A DNA stretch of 64,000 nucleotides, taken from positions 620,001-684,000 of the forward strand of contig JAUJYN010000020.1 of NCBI GenBank assembly GCA_030737835.1, given 5' to 3'. The notes beneath the pieces are model-generated. The model was given only the letters and a program-made list of their open reading frames with translations, had not been told where the DNA came from and did not search any database. Positions 34,965 to 46,447 of this stretch are shown piece after piece. Positions within the stretch are counted from its first letter, which is position 1; the number at the start of each line of letters is the position of its first letter. The DNA comes from Acorus gramineus. Taxonomy: Eukaryota > Streptophyta > Magnoliopsida > Acorales > Acoraceae. The position numbers and the translations under genes are program-made.

Positions 34965-35796
34965 GAAATTTAGTCCTCGAAATTTAAGGAAACCCAAAGG
35001 GAAGACCGAATATAGCAAGTATCACGCATAGACCTTTTGCTCCCAAGTGGTCCATGCACTAGACTGGCGCTACCGACACCCTATAATCGAAGAAACGGTC
35101 TTAGCGTGGAGCCACTTCTCATGCTGGTCCTTGACCTCGATCCACTGCTCCACGAACGACAAATCCAGCTCGAGGATGAGGCGGTCGAACAGAATGACAT
35201 GAGCAGGATCGTGGACATAACGCCACAGCCATGAAACAAGGACGACGTCATGGGCATGAGCCAGTTGTGGGGGAAAGGCTACATGACAAGCCACCTCCCC
35301 AATCCACTCAATGACGAGAAACAGTCCCATTGAAGAGCCAACTCAGCTTGCCCCGAATGTCGAAACAGAGGATGCCCTTAAACTGGGACACCTTCAGGAA
35401 AACATGGTCGCCAAACCCGAAGGTAAGCTCCTGGCGACGATGACCTACGTAGCCCTTCTGTTGGTTCTGGGAGGTGCGGATGCACACATGAACCAACCTG
35501 GCCACTGCAAGGTCAAATAAATAACTTGTGGCCCCTCCAACTGGCGCTCCTCAACAGTCCCAACACAAGGGAGGTATAAAACTGCGGCTATAGAGTGCCT
35601 TTTTCAAATCCATCTGGATCTCGAATGGCAGTCGTCTTGCAGGCATACCCCAACAAATGGGTGGTGCCTCACCCAACTGCCCTTAACACCGAGCACGCAG
35701 GCACTTAGCATGTCCTCCGTGGTCTGAATCATCCTCTTTGTCTGGCTGTCCATCGGTGATGAAACGCTATAATTAAATGGAGGCTCGCGCCAAAGC
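34965..35796 (-). pseudogene. C pol remnant, integrase end
   Basis: Minus-strand sequence matching J's 54400-55220. Visible pieces are [13 protein letters not shown], then PPQLAHAHDVVLVSW (about 35220-35330), then LDLSFVEQWIEVKDQHEKWLHAKTV (integrase C-terminus running into the chromodomain), then a premature stop where A has a sense codon. Upstream are [11 protein letters not shown] (about 35400) and a broken core. The same style of decay occurs in J and H, so the damage was largely inherited. The solo LTR (35797-39396) interrupts it; AAAGC at 35792-35796 is one target copy. Confidence 0.75.
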
Positions 35797-37099
35797 TGTT
35801 ATGCCTGTGTCATTTGGAGCCATTTCGGTTAAGCGTTGGTCACATCTTGGTCATTTAGGGCCTTTTTCTTTTTCTATTGGAGTCGTTAAAATTTTGGCTT
35901 TTAGCTACCTGCGGGAGTTGAAATACTCTGATTGAAAATCTAACTGCATATTATGGGTCCTGGTAGCCCATAAAAATTGCATCAAATTCCGGTAACGTTT
36001 TGAAAAATATGCAGTTCCGAACCGTATCCGGGTTTTGAGAGTTCCTGGTTGGTCGAATAGTGGGAGATATTTTGAGGATGTGGTGACCTTTGGTAACCTT
36101 ACCCCCACCTTGCTTAGTGATGAAGAAACCTTTGGTCTTTTGGTATGTGAGTGGGTGAGCCTAACCCTAACCTCACCCCCCCTTATGGTCACCCCTAGAC
36201 ACTATTTGGGCATGAAAATGACATTTTTGCCCTCTCTCTCTCTCTCTCTCTCCCCCTCTCTCCCATTTCATGGAACACTTTCTCTCCCTCTCTTGGTCTT
36301 TTTTTTTTTCCTCTTTGTGTGTGAAGAAGGTGGAGGAAGAAGCAATTGAAGGAAAAGATGAAGAAGAAGCACAAGAAAGAGTGAGAAGGGGGTGAGTTTG
36401 TGTTGTTGTTGTGTTGTTGTTGTTCCTCTTCTCTCTGTCCCCTTCTCATGCCCCTTTTGCACTCCTATTTTCTGCCATGAAGGGCTTGAGGAGATGCTGA
36501 TGAGGTGGTGGTAGTGGTGGTGGTGGTTGAGGTGGTCGTGGGTGTGTCGAGAACCCCGCATCTCCCCATTTCCCTCCCCCTGTTTTGGTAAGGCAGCACT
36601 CTGCATTTTAAAGGTCTCAGTGAATCTAGTATTTAGAGGCACATTTCTAGGATTATGTCTTCATATGATATGATCATCTATGTGTCTAGTTGTTATATAT
36701 GAAATTTGGGGTCATTATGATATCTGTGGTGTAAGTTAGAACCTGTTTTGCATGGCCTGTCCAGATTCGCGTAGGAATTAACCTGCTTCTGGAAATAATT
36801 TATTTCGGGCTTGTAGAGGCATAATTAGGTTCTAATGTCTTCATGGATTATGATCCCAGCAGATCAGAGAATGTTTATTTCATAATTTTTGGAAGTGTAT
36901 TGGATGCTGTGGAGATCAATTAGTAGGGCTGGTTGCAGCAGGTTTGGCAGTTTTGCTTGGTTGAGTGTCAAGGAGTTGTTTGCATGTGTCTTGGGTGATA
37001 ATATGGAAATATCACGAGTTAGGGCCTTCATGAAGTAGGCTTATATGTGTGATATGAGGTTCCATATTTTAATTGTGGATCATTGGTTGTGTTTTGCAG

Positions 37100-37135
37100 A
37101 TCTCGCAGACCGAACGCGCGACAATCTGGGTATCT
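37100..37135 (+). other. Candidate 36-nt mini-exon in the solo LTR
   Basis: GTGTTTTGCAG precedes and GTGAGTGG follows. Implied introns: 36588-37099 (512 nt) and 37136-39013 (1878 nt, ending CTGTTTCTTTTCAG). The segment keeps the ATCT start, 36-nt length and AG/GT borders although the upstream interval is unrelated to that in other LTRs. Confidence 0.5.
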
Positions 37136-38159
37136 GTGAGTGGTTTGATCCAATCCCCCCCCCTCGAGATGCGCTCGACGCGCGTAGTCGTGCGTCGCGC
37201 ATCGATGGGGCATCCTAGCTATACTACTTGTGTAGATAAGTAGTATGGCCATGCTTAAACTATAATATGTTAGATATCTTGCATGCTAGGCTTATATTGC
37301 ATGTATTGTATCCATGTGTGAATGATTGTATCGCATGCGCCCCTCTAAGTATGGGCATGTATTTTCTGTAATGTGTACGGATGTATAGAATAGGGCATGC
37401 CTTAGGTAGTATTGTAATACTACTCCCACCATATTAATTGGAATATCCAGCATGATTAAGTCTGGGTTAATAACGGGAACCTGCCTAATATTCCCTTGCG
37501 ATAAGACTCGAGGGCGTGGTGTAGTTGTTGCGCCCATGCTAATGGGGCAATGCTATGACCAGCTTCATGAGATGATGATCTCTCTCGCCCTCTCCCTCTG
37601 CACGAACTGAGTAAGTAGATGTGATTTCCTACTCGACTCAGGTTTGTTTGGAATATTGGCATGCACCTGTTAGTGCGCGAGATCGCGCTTGACCCTTCCT
37701 TTTTAAGTTGGTGATATCCAACGCATGCTTAAGTTATGCCTTGTGTGCTTATATGATTAATGGCCATACCTTGTATGCATGTTGTTTATGATGTAAATCC
37801 ATGTTAGGGGTTACCCTTATAATCAATTGTTAGATGATCGTGCATATGGTTCATGCACATAGCTATGATATGATTCTCCTGTTATATATACGCACATGTT
37901 TAAACGAAATAGGCATGGGTACGACCCGTCGTTGGGATGTACCTCATTAGTTAGTGTGCAAGCGATGTAATTGCCCCTGCATCCGTGTGATGCACTTGAA
38001 TGGAATTCAAGAGAACTCATTTGTTGTATCGGTTTTGTTAAACCAGTAGCTTGGGCATTAAGTAGGCGATTAACGAGAGTAGTTGTTTTTCCATTGGGTT
38101 CGCTTTGCGAACATGGAGTGTTTCCTCCCAATATCGTCCGTGTTGAAGTGGGCCAGGTT

Positions 38160-38870
38160 AAAGCTGTCCTGACAGAGGGCTCCCATCCGTAGGTACCACC
38201 GATGCGTTCGGAAGCGTACTGATCGTGGGAGTGTACCAGGTAGAGGCTACCCGGGAGAGGGCTAACGAATGATATTGTGAGTGTGAAATCGTTCTCCCCT
38301 TCGTTGGATCCGATGTAGGAACTTCCCGGCGTTGGAAAAGCTGTCCTGACAGAGGGCTCCCATCCGTAGGTACCACCGATGCGTTCGGAAGCGTACTGAT
38401 CGTGGGAGTATACCAGGTAGAGGCTACCCGGGGAAAGGGCTACCGGTGGACCAAGGGTGTAGAGCAGTCTAATCTCTTCCAAAAGTCCTATGTCCCCTCT
38501 AAAGGGTGAGGGTGAGGATGAGGTGAAGACACGTTGCAGCGTGACCCATTCGTTGTTCGTCCGTTCCCATAGTTGTTGGGTCCGGTTGCGTATCGATGTT
38601 CAAAGACATCGTTGGGCAGTTATCTCGATGTAGATGATCCAGTAGTTGTGTAGACCAGTAATTCCGCGTCTCTTCAACCAACGGTATGGTCTCTCCCCAA
38701 AAGTCCCAAGAGTGTCCCTCCAGGAGTGAGGGTGAGGGTGAGGTTGGTGATCCAATAGTGTTGTGTAGACCAGTAATTCCGCGTCTCTTTGACCAACGGT
38801 ATGGTCTCTCCCCAAAAGTCCCAAGAGTCTTCCTCCGGGAGTGAGGGTGAGGGTGAGGTTGGTCGCGCCG
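38160..38870 (+). repeat. Minisatellite units in the solo LTR
   Basis: Two units of about 170 bp begin TCCTGACAGAGGGCTCCCAT (38168 and 38344) and carry the GTAGGTACCACCGATGCG and CCAGGTAGAGGCTACCCGG blocks. Two later units of about 117 bp (about 38632-38748 and 38749-38865) end in GAGTGAGGGTGAGGGTGAGG. Similar units, in different numbers, are in the LTRs at 51280-51960, 57780-58400 and, inverted, 58940-59550; they account for much of the LTR length variation. Confidence 0.85.
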
Positions 38871-39401
38871 CCGCGTGACCCTGTTATCCATTGGGTTTCC
38901 ACCCATGTTTTCCTTGAAAGGAAATTGCTTTAGTATTGAACTGTTGTAATGGTGGTTGGTTTCTAGCCACTCACTGAGCTTGTAGCTCACCCTCGCATAC
39001 TGTTTCTTTTCAGGGGCAGTGTTGGGCGTGGAGCTGGAGCTTCCCTGTGGCGTGGTCTTATGGGCGTGGAGCGTTCTTCCGACGGGTGGCGAGTGCGAGG
39101 CTGTCAGCAGTCCTAGAGTCATTTTATGTATTGTAAATCGTGCATGTGGCACAGGTTGTATTTTATTTGGACTAGACTTGGCTCTCATAGGACAATGATT
39201 GTGTATTCGAGTCTGTAATAATGTTTTTGGTTTACAAACATTGTTGATATCTTATGCTTCTGCTTTTCAGTCAGTTATCATTATCTTTGCTTTGCCACCT
39301 TGTGTGTTGTTGTTGGAGTCTTTGTTGACCTCAGGTATTGATAGCTGATACTTCATTATTGCCACGTCTCGGGGACGGCCGCCCTGGGGCGTGACAAAAG
39401 C

Positions 39402-40830
39402 CTTCCAAGGATGCACCACAACCTCAAAGTAACCCTCGCGTCTCAACCGAAAATAGCGCCGACCGGAGTGCCATGAAGACGAACAATCGCGAAGGTGAAA
39501 ACCCACGTCAAGGCATCCAGAGACTCAATCAGTCGGATTAGGGAGGGAAGCGCGGACTTAGTCAGTCGGTCAATGATCACCTAGACGGCGTCGTGACCCG
39601 AATGTGACATTAGCGAGTCCGCAACAATCCCTGATAACCCACTCCCACGTCCACTGAGGAATCTCCATGGACTAACGCTTTCCAACGCGATGATGATTCT
39701 CGAACTTTGCCTCAGGGCATGCCAACTTAGGGAAACAGGGTCACCCATATCGCCTTTTCATCGCACCACTAGCAATCTCAATGAAGACTACCCCAAAGTA
39801 GTCCACGAAAGCCCAATAAAACTTTTGAGATCCACGAAGGCATCCGGCGCATTCGTCAACCCCGACAGCAGTACTTAAAACTCGTAGTGCCCAAAACGGT
39901 CACGAAAGGCCATCTACAGGATGTCCAACTCCCGGATCTCCAACTTGTGGTACCCTTGTGCGAAGATCGATCTAACAGCAGACACCCGCTCCCAGAGCTG
40001 GTCAAACAGATCATCGATTCACAATAAGGGTAATTAATCTTCAACCTCCACGGGGAGATCAAAACAACACCTTGAACAATTAAGTCCAGATTCTGCTCCT
40101 CAAGCATGGCTGGCGCTCATGATGACACTTACACGCTTGGTAAGCCGCTCAACCGCACTTAATCCACAAGACACGCAATAAGGGGGGTCATCGAACCTCG
40201 ACAATGCCTATGCGACGTCATCTATCTGATAAGGCGGTTGAGTCCCATCACAAACGCTAGCATCGCGCCTCCTCATTTGCGACCAATGTGGGGCAAAACA
40301 CGACAGTATCCACAACTGTGCTTCACATGCCGCCAGAGATAGGTCGCTCAACTATAACCATTGGAACTCCAGCATCCTGCACTCCATGGGCAGATTCATC
40401 ACAGGGAGTCCACGCTCTCGACATCATCTAGTAGCACTCTCCCGGTGTGGCCTCTACCTGGTAGCCTCCCAAGCCCACTATCTCTGCCATATGGGCGCAC
40501 CAACAAGCATAGTATCTGGGAGCACCTCACAGGGCTCTGGCCTCAACCGGGCAGCTACAACGCACAATGATATATCGAAGCGACTCTAGATGCCACTATG
40601 GAACCCAGTCCATAAGCAATCGCCCACCAAGCTGCAATAGGATGTACCCAATCCCGATCGTATGCATCACCACTCGCTACAGCACCTTCCAAGTGAGAGG
40701 AAAAATCAATCATCTAATAGATGCTTCAAAGGTATTCCTTGACTGGGAAAAGAACCTTGGGAGGGCACCATGAGGTCCCGATATAGGATATCCCGACAAC
40801 CAAATAAGGAACATGGAGTACCCTAGCCCG
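39402..40830 (-). pseudogene. C internal region, decayed pol and leader
   Basis: Continues C after the solo LTR. Minus-strand matches to J: integrase remnants (39402-39700), the CTCAAAAGTTTTATTGGG block (about 39820), the LDIL-stop-MAF stretch with stop complement CTA at 39914-39916, a DLFDQLWERV-like stretch (about 39975-40015), then non-coding sequence equal to J's 53050-53760. It ends at GCCCG (40826-40830), where H is inserted. No gag is recognisable. Confidence 0.72.
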
Positions 40831-41157
40831 TGTTATGCCTGTGTCATTTGGAGCCATTTCGGTTAAGCCTTGGTTATCTAGGTCATTCAGGGCCTTTATC
40901 TTTTTTTTATCGGAGTCGGTAAAATTTTGGCTTTTAGCCACCTGCAGAAGTTAGAGCACTCTGATTGAAAATTCAAGGACCAGCATGAGAAGAGGCTCCA
41001 TGCTAAGACAGTTCCTTTGATTACAGTGTGTCGGTAGCGCCAGTCTGGTGCATGGACCACTTCTGAGCAAAAGGTCTATGCGTGATACTTGCTATATTCG
41101 GTCTTCCCTTTGGGTTTCCTTAAATTTCGAGGACTAAATTTCCTAAGGGGGGGAGAA
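40831..41157 (+). mobile_element. Element H: LTR tip fused to the end of pol and a polypurine tract
   Basis: 40831-40973 is the first about 143 bases of a type III LTR. It jumps to 40974-41157, which is the end of decayed pol (CAAGGACCAGCATGAGAAG, as at 55059 in J), the untranslated end, and the polypurine tract CCTAAGGGGGGGAGAA (41142-41157). Almost the whole element between is missing. The LTR that follows at 41158 serves as H's 3' LTR and, through the primer site at its far end, as J's 5' LTR. Confidence 0.85.
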
Positions 41158-43657
41158 TGTTATGCCTGTGTCATTTGGAGCCATTTCGGTTAAGCCTTGG
41201 TCACATCTAGGTCATTCAGGGCCTTTTCTTTTTTTCGATCGGAGTCGCTAAAATTTTGACTTTTAGCCACCTGCCGGAGTTAGAGCACTTTGATTGAAAA
41301 TCTAACTGCATATTATGGGTCCTGGTACCGTTTAGTACTACCCATAAAATTTTTATCGAATTCCGGTAATGTTTTGAAAAATATGCAGTTCCGAATCGCA
41401 TCCGGGTTTGGCCGTTACTGGGTTTCGGTGGGCGAGATATTTTTGAGTGTGTGGTGCTTCTCCGCACGCTTCCCAATAAAGCAAAAATAAGTGGTTGAGT
41501 GAGGGTGAGCCTAACCCTAACCTCACCACCCCCTTATGGTCACCCCTAAACACTATTTGGGCATGGAAATGACCATTTTGCCCTCTCTCTCTCTCCCCTC
41601 TCTCCCAACTCGTGGATCTCTCTTTCTCTCCCTCTCTTGGTCTCTTTTTCCTCTCTTTGTGTGTGGAGAAGGAGGAGGAAGAAGCAAAGGAAGGAGAAGG
41701 TGAAGGAGGAAGTGCAAGGTGTGTGTGTTTGTGCATGTGTTGTTGTTGTTGTGGTTTCTCCTCTCTCAAGCACCCTCTCATGTCTTTTCCCCCCCCTGAT
41801 TTGCAGCCAAAGAAGGCTGAGGAGGTGGTGGTAGTGGTGGTGGTGGTTGAGGTGGTTGCGGGTGCATCGAGGGCCCCCGAATCTCCCCCCTTCATTCCCC
41901 CTCCCTAGGTGAGCTCTTCCCCTTCTTTTCTTGGTTTTTTCATGGCTTAGGGGTTGTGGGGAAGTCATGCATGCTAGGTAGTTGGTTTAGGGTGAGTGAG
42001 AAGTGTGGGGGAGGGGTTAAAGGGGTTAAAAGGGTGCTGGGCGCGCGCGCGGGATTGTCCGCGCGCGCAGAGGGGCCCTGGCAGGCGCAGGCGGCGCGTG
42101 CGGGTGCGCGCAGATGCTGGCAGTGAGCGGGGTGCGCGCAGGGCGTGCGCGCGGGGCAGTGCGTCTGGGCGTGCGCCTGGGCATGCGGTAGGGTGCCAGT
42201 GCGTGCGTGCGTGCGCGTGCTGGGGCATGTGCGATGCTGCCCAAGGTCTTGGGTAGGTGCTGGGGAACTTGGGCATGCGTGCATACGCGCGTGCTCACAT
42301 GCGTGCGAGCCCGTATGCGTGCATGTCTAAGTCTTAGGCTTTTCTAATAATTTCTAAGTGTTATAATGTGTTGTTACTCACCAAATTTGATGCCCTTACC
42401 TTGCATATCTCGTCGGATGGGATGCACGAGGTCCCGAGTTGAGGTGAGTGGTTTGGTCCAATCCCGCCCCCCTCTTGAGATGCGCTCGACGCGCGTAGTC
42501 GTGCATCACGCATCAATGGGGTGTCCTAGCTATACTACTTGTGTAGATAAGTAGTATGACCATGCTTAGACTATAATATGTTAGATATCTTGCATGCTAG
42601 GCTTATATTACATGTATTGTATCCATGTATGAATGATTGTGTTGCATGCACCCCTCTAGTATGGGCATGTATTTCTGTAATGTGTATTGATGTATAGAAT
42701 ATGGCATGCCTTAGGTAGTATTGTAATACTACTCCCACCATATTAATTGGAATATCCGGCATGATTAAGTCTGGGTTAATAACGGGCACCTGCCTAATAT
42801 TCCCTTGCGATAAGACTCGAGGGCGTGGTGTAGTTGTTGCGCCCATGCTAATGGGGCAAAGCTATGACCGACTTCATGAGATGATGATCTCTCTCGCCCT
42901 CTCCCTCTGCATGGACTAAGTAAGTAGATGCGATTTCCTACTCGACTCAGGTTCGTTTGGAATATTGGCATGCACCTGTTAGTGCGCGAGATCGCGCTTG
43001 ACCCTTACCTTTTAAGTTGGTGATATCCAACGCATGCTTAAGTTAGGCCTTGTGTGCTTATGTGATTAATGACCATGTATGCATGTTGTATGATTTATTA
43101 TGATGTAAATCTATGATTAGGGAGTATCCCTATGATTAATTGATATGTGATTGTGCATATGGTTCATGCACATAACTAAGATTAAATTCTCCTATAAAAT
43201 ATATGCGCATGTTAAAACTAATTAGGCCTATCTGAAATAGGCGTGGGTATGACCCGTTGTCGGGTTGTACCTTATTAGTTAGAGCGCTAGCGATGTAATC
43301 GCCCCCGTGCATCCGAGCGATGCACTCGTTTAGAATTCAGGAGAATTCATTATCTTATCGGATTTATTAAACCCGTAGTTGTGGCATTAAGCTAGGCCTA
43401 CCCGTGCTAGGCGTGTATATGAACCGCCTGTTGGGTTATGTGCCTTGGGATTATTTCTGCGTGAGAGCAGAGGCAACCCCCTTGTGTCCGAGCAACGCAA
43501 CCGTGTGGGAGTACAATAGTATTCGATATCATCGATATGTGATTATCGAGAGTAGTTGTTTTTCCATTGGGTTCGCTTTGCGAACATGGAGTGTTCCTCC
43601 CAATTTCGTCCGTGTTGAAGCGGGCCAGGTTAAAGCAGTCCTAACAGAGGGCTCCCA
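41158..43657 (+). mobile_element. Shared H/J LTR, left part (type III)
   Basis: Starts TGTTATGCCTGTGTCATTTG after H's polypurine tract and resumes at 51280 after the composite insertion. Carries CT/GT microsatellites, a GGT-rich block (about 41820-41860), a donor-like site near 41909 and a GC-rich tract (42036-42235). The acceptor is damaged: TTGCAT at 42401-42406 where others have TTGCAG. Ends with TCCCA (43653-43657), one target copy. Confidence 0.92.
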
Positions 43658-44159
43658 TGTAACGCCCCAGGCTTACAAAGCAAAAAATTGTCCGCTTTGC
43701 CCCTAAATGGGCTCACGGGTTTAAAACGCGTCTTGGTGTGTAAGAGTTGTGCTCACATATAAGCACAGACTATCTCCTCCCATTAGGCGATGTGGGACTA
43801 AACACCCTCACCCTCACCCAATCTATGGGCCTCTTGGGACTCTTGGGCCTGGGCCAGGCGTCACAATCACCCCCTCCCCTAATAGGCCACACGTCCTCGT
43901 GTGGGGCCACCCGCACCCACCATCGCGAAATGGACAGGCTCTGATACCAAATGTAACGCCCCAGGCTTACATAGTAAAAAATTGTCCGCTTTGCCCCTAA
44001 ATGGACTCACGGGTTTAAAACGCGTCTTGGTGTGTAAGAGCTGTGCTCACATATAAGCACAGACTATCTCCTCCCATTAGGCGATGTGGGACTAAACACC
44101 CTCACCCTCACCCAATCCATGGGCCTCTTGGGACTCTTGGGCCTGGGCCAGGCGTCACA
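43658..44159 (-). mobile_element. TRIM: 208-bp LTR, 86-bp core, 208-bp LTR
   Basis: LTR copies 43658-43865 and 43952-44159 are in direct orientation and differ at about five positions by eye. On the minus strand the right copy (start TGTGACGCCTGGCCCAGG, end GGGGCGTTACA) is followed by TT and TGGTATCAGAGCC (43937-43949), a tRNA-Met primer site. The core ends with AGGGGAGGGGG (about 43869-43880), a polypurine tract next to the left copy. This is the full minimal set for a terminal-repeat retrotransposon in miniature, with no coding capacity. The core also holds an inverted repeat, CCACACG/CGTGTGG (43887-43893, 43898-43904). I see no 5S rRNA sequence, so it is not Cassandra. Confidence 0.88.
43788..43798 (-). 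promoter_or_regulatory. snRNA-type upstream sequence element (USE), TRIM left LTR
   Basis: GTCCCACATCG on the minus strand, an exact match to the plant snRNA gene USE consensus RTCCCACATCG. A TATA-like TTATATG lies 25 bases downstream at 43756-43762. It points out of the TRIM to the left. The same pair is in the other two LTR copies (44082-44092 with 44050-44056; 51134-51144 with 51170-51176, plus strand). Confidence 0.6.
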
Positions 44160-44213
44160 ATAAATATAATTTCAGGTAAGTGCTAAGAATAAAATTATGC
44201 TCTGATACCACTC
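44160..44213 (-). other. Leader remnant with primer-binding site
   Basis: On the minus strand the 2.2-kb LTR ends GGGGCGTTACA at 44214, followed by GAG and TGGTATCAGAGC (44199-44210), then about 39 bases of leader that stop at the TRIM. This leader does not resemble D's own leader beyond the primer site. Confidence 0.75.
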
Positions 44214-46443
44214 TGTAACGCCCCAATAATTTCACTACTCCATTTTGAAGCAATGAAATCGGTTACGCTACTTTAAATCCTTAAAATATATAGCTTCCAA
44301 TTTGAAACTTTTTTTTTAAATAAATAAGTAAATAAGTAACTAAATAAATAAATAAAAATAAAATAAAATAACTGACATTTTAGTCAAACATCCAAATCAT
44401 AAAACTCAACCAGGATCTACACATAGATTCATCCTAAACGCGGATGAGATACACACAAAATAGTTTAAACATAGACGCCATCTGTTTTTGCTGAAAGGAC
44501 TAAGGAAACTACATGCCAAACGAAAGGCTTATTTCAACACCTACAATGCAACGGAAATAAAATATGAGCTTCAATCTCCAACGCCTTAACGAGATTGACA
44601 ACCACCAATAGCTAATCTGAAAAGTTGGGAAAATAGAGGGATGAGCTACCACGCGCTCAGTGAATGGACACAAGTGTCCCAATAATAATATATTGTACTT
44701 TAAAATAATCAGTTATAAAGTGTCTATGGAACAATTGTTGTAATATAATGGAAATCTTATAATAAAGAAACCATTTAAAACATACAAGGATATAATAACA
44801 TTTTCTTTTCAAATGAAATATGATGTCATAAAGAATCTTCTCCTGAATTCGAACTACATAATGTATATGAATGCAACGGACACGCATGCCCGCTTTCCAC
44901 GACACCTAGCCGCAGGGATTTCACTTTGGAAATCGGGCCACGTAGACATAGCCACCTAGACTTGGGTCAAATTTAGACCGCAGCCACCTAGACTGAGCCA
45001 CCTAGACGATTTAATGCATGCACAATCAAAACTACTTATTCTTTCAAGTATACAGCATGCGACAATTTTCATAAATCTCATAATTTCAAATGCATATAAT
45101 ATATCCAAAATAACAACATGCTCATATGCTTCATACAAGATAGATTTCATAATCATAAAATAATATGATTCTTTTCAAATAATATAGAGACATCCACTCA
45201 CCTTTAACAAGAACACTCGTGACAAATATCAGTCTAAGTAGTATGAGAATCGCCTGAAAAATAAAAATAATATTTCTAATAAATAAAGGAAAATTGAATA
45301 ACTATATTAAATAAACTACCTATTTATTTTAACTCAAATCATCCCAATGAATTTAACTTGACCGACTTAGACTATACACCCAGCATCCAATAACAATTAA
45401 TTGACAACTCACAATCCATACTACTGTAACATAAGATTAATTCATACGGGTCCAATAATCCATCCATCCTCATGTGGCCCACCAAACCAACCAAACCTTT
45501 AAAACAAAACACATGGGCTGGGCTTTCATCTTCTTCACCCGTTTATCATTCTAAACAAATTCCAAAATATTCCATGCCAATCACCGACTATACCATAGAT
45601 GCAAACCCATTAAATATATAAAGTCATCAACCCATCTATTCCTCTCATCGGCATTTACACTCGACCTTTTTTTTTTATTTTTATCTTCCTATAAACGGCA
45701 TCGGTAACCTCTCCGAAGACACACAGGAATCTCTCCCTCTCATTCTATTGACACTTCAGTTATCTATGAAGTAAGAGATCCATGGCCTCGTCTAATAGAC
45801 TTAAGAATCTGACCTATAATCACCAAAAATTTCAAGGAAGGATTAAAAGATACCTGTGTTGGATGAAGAACCCTCTCCTTCACGGCGGCCTCTATATTTT
45901 TTTTTTTTTTTCTTTCTAGGTCGACAGAATATGAAGGGTGATCGAGTTTAAAAAAGTGGTATAATTGGTTGCCCTAAAATCGTCCATCAATCCGTTACAT
46001 AATTCCACGGGATATGAGATGAATTTTTTTTTTGAAAAAAACCCAAGCTAACTCTTTATTTTCAAACGAGTCCTATCATACTTATCAAGGTCCTAGAGGG
46101 ATACTTCTACAAAATATATATATAAATATCAGACTTTTAATATTCACAATAAGATCCATTACCACATGCTCATTTTTCAAAGACCTCAAAACATGCCTTC
46201 TCCAACTCCAAATTTTACACAACCCCACACAATGGTTCTTGAGACCATTATGATAACCAGAAAATTATAAAATAAATATTTCAATTTCATTTAATAATTT
46301 TAAAAATTACAAATGAAATTGAACCTATTTGGGCCTACCTCTATGGGCCAACCTATATGCACATAAAGAGATCCCAATAATATAATAGCTCTATTTATAT
46401 ATTTAAATCAATATATAAATAGTAAAAATCTACAGGTGTTACA
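44214..46443 (-). mobile_element. 2.2-kb LTR attached to D (fifth LTR type)
   Basis: Minus-strand start TGTAACACCTGTAG at 46443, right after D's polypurine tract; end GGGGCGTTACA at 44214. AT-rich, without the GC-rich tract, GGT block or minisatellites of the other LTRs, so a different LTR family despite D's related pol. I see no credible open reading frame in it. TATA-like runs (for example TATATAAATAG on the minus strand near 46400) are present but not diagnostic in AT-rich sequence. Confidence 0.85.
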
Positions 46444-46447
46444 TTAT

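Larger units (their letters stand above)
35797..39396 (+). mobile_element. Solo LTR, type III, with AAAGC target duplication
   Basis: Starts TGTTATGCCTGTGTCATTTG and ends GGGGCGTGACA, with AAAGC at 35792-35796 and 39397-39401 and no internal region. Such solo LTRs form when a full element's two LTRs recombine. At 3600 bp it keeps a CT run, a GGT-rich block (about 36500-36535), a donor-like site at 36588, an acceptor-like site ending 37099, a donor-like site at 37136 and an acceptor-like site ending 39013. Unlike all the others it has no GC-rich tract: 36600-37090 is ordinary AT-rich sequence. Confidence 0.95.

Noticed and set aside
43658-44159. A real snRNA gene, or a Cassandra TRIM
   Set aside because: No U-snRNA sequence follows the USE/TATA pair, and I see no 5S rRNA promoter boxes. 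The primer site, polypurine tract and terminal repeats fit a TRIM.
44300-46250. Small AT-rich frames and a possible host gene in the 2.2-kb LTR (for example 44657-44905, 46032-46253)
   Set aside because: Short, without recognisable motifs, and inside an LTR with clear TG/CA ends, polypurine tract and primer site on its flanks.
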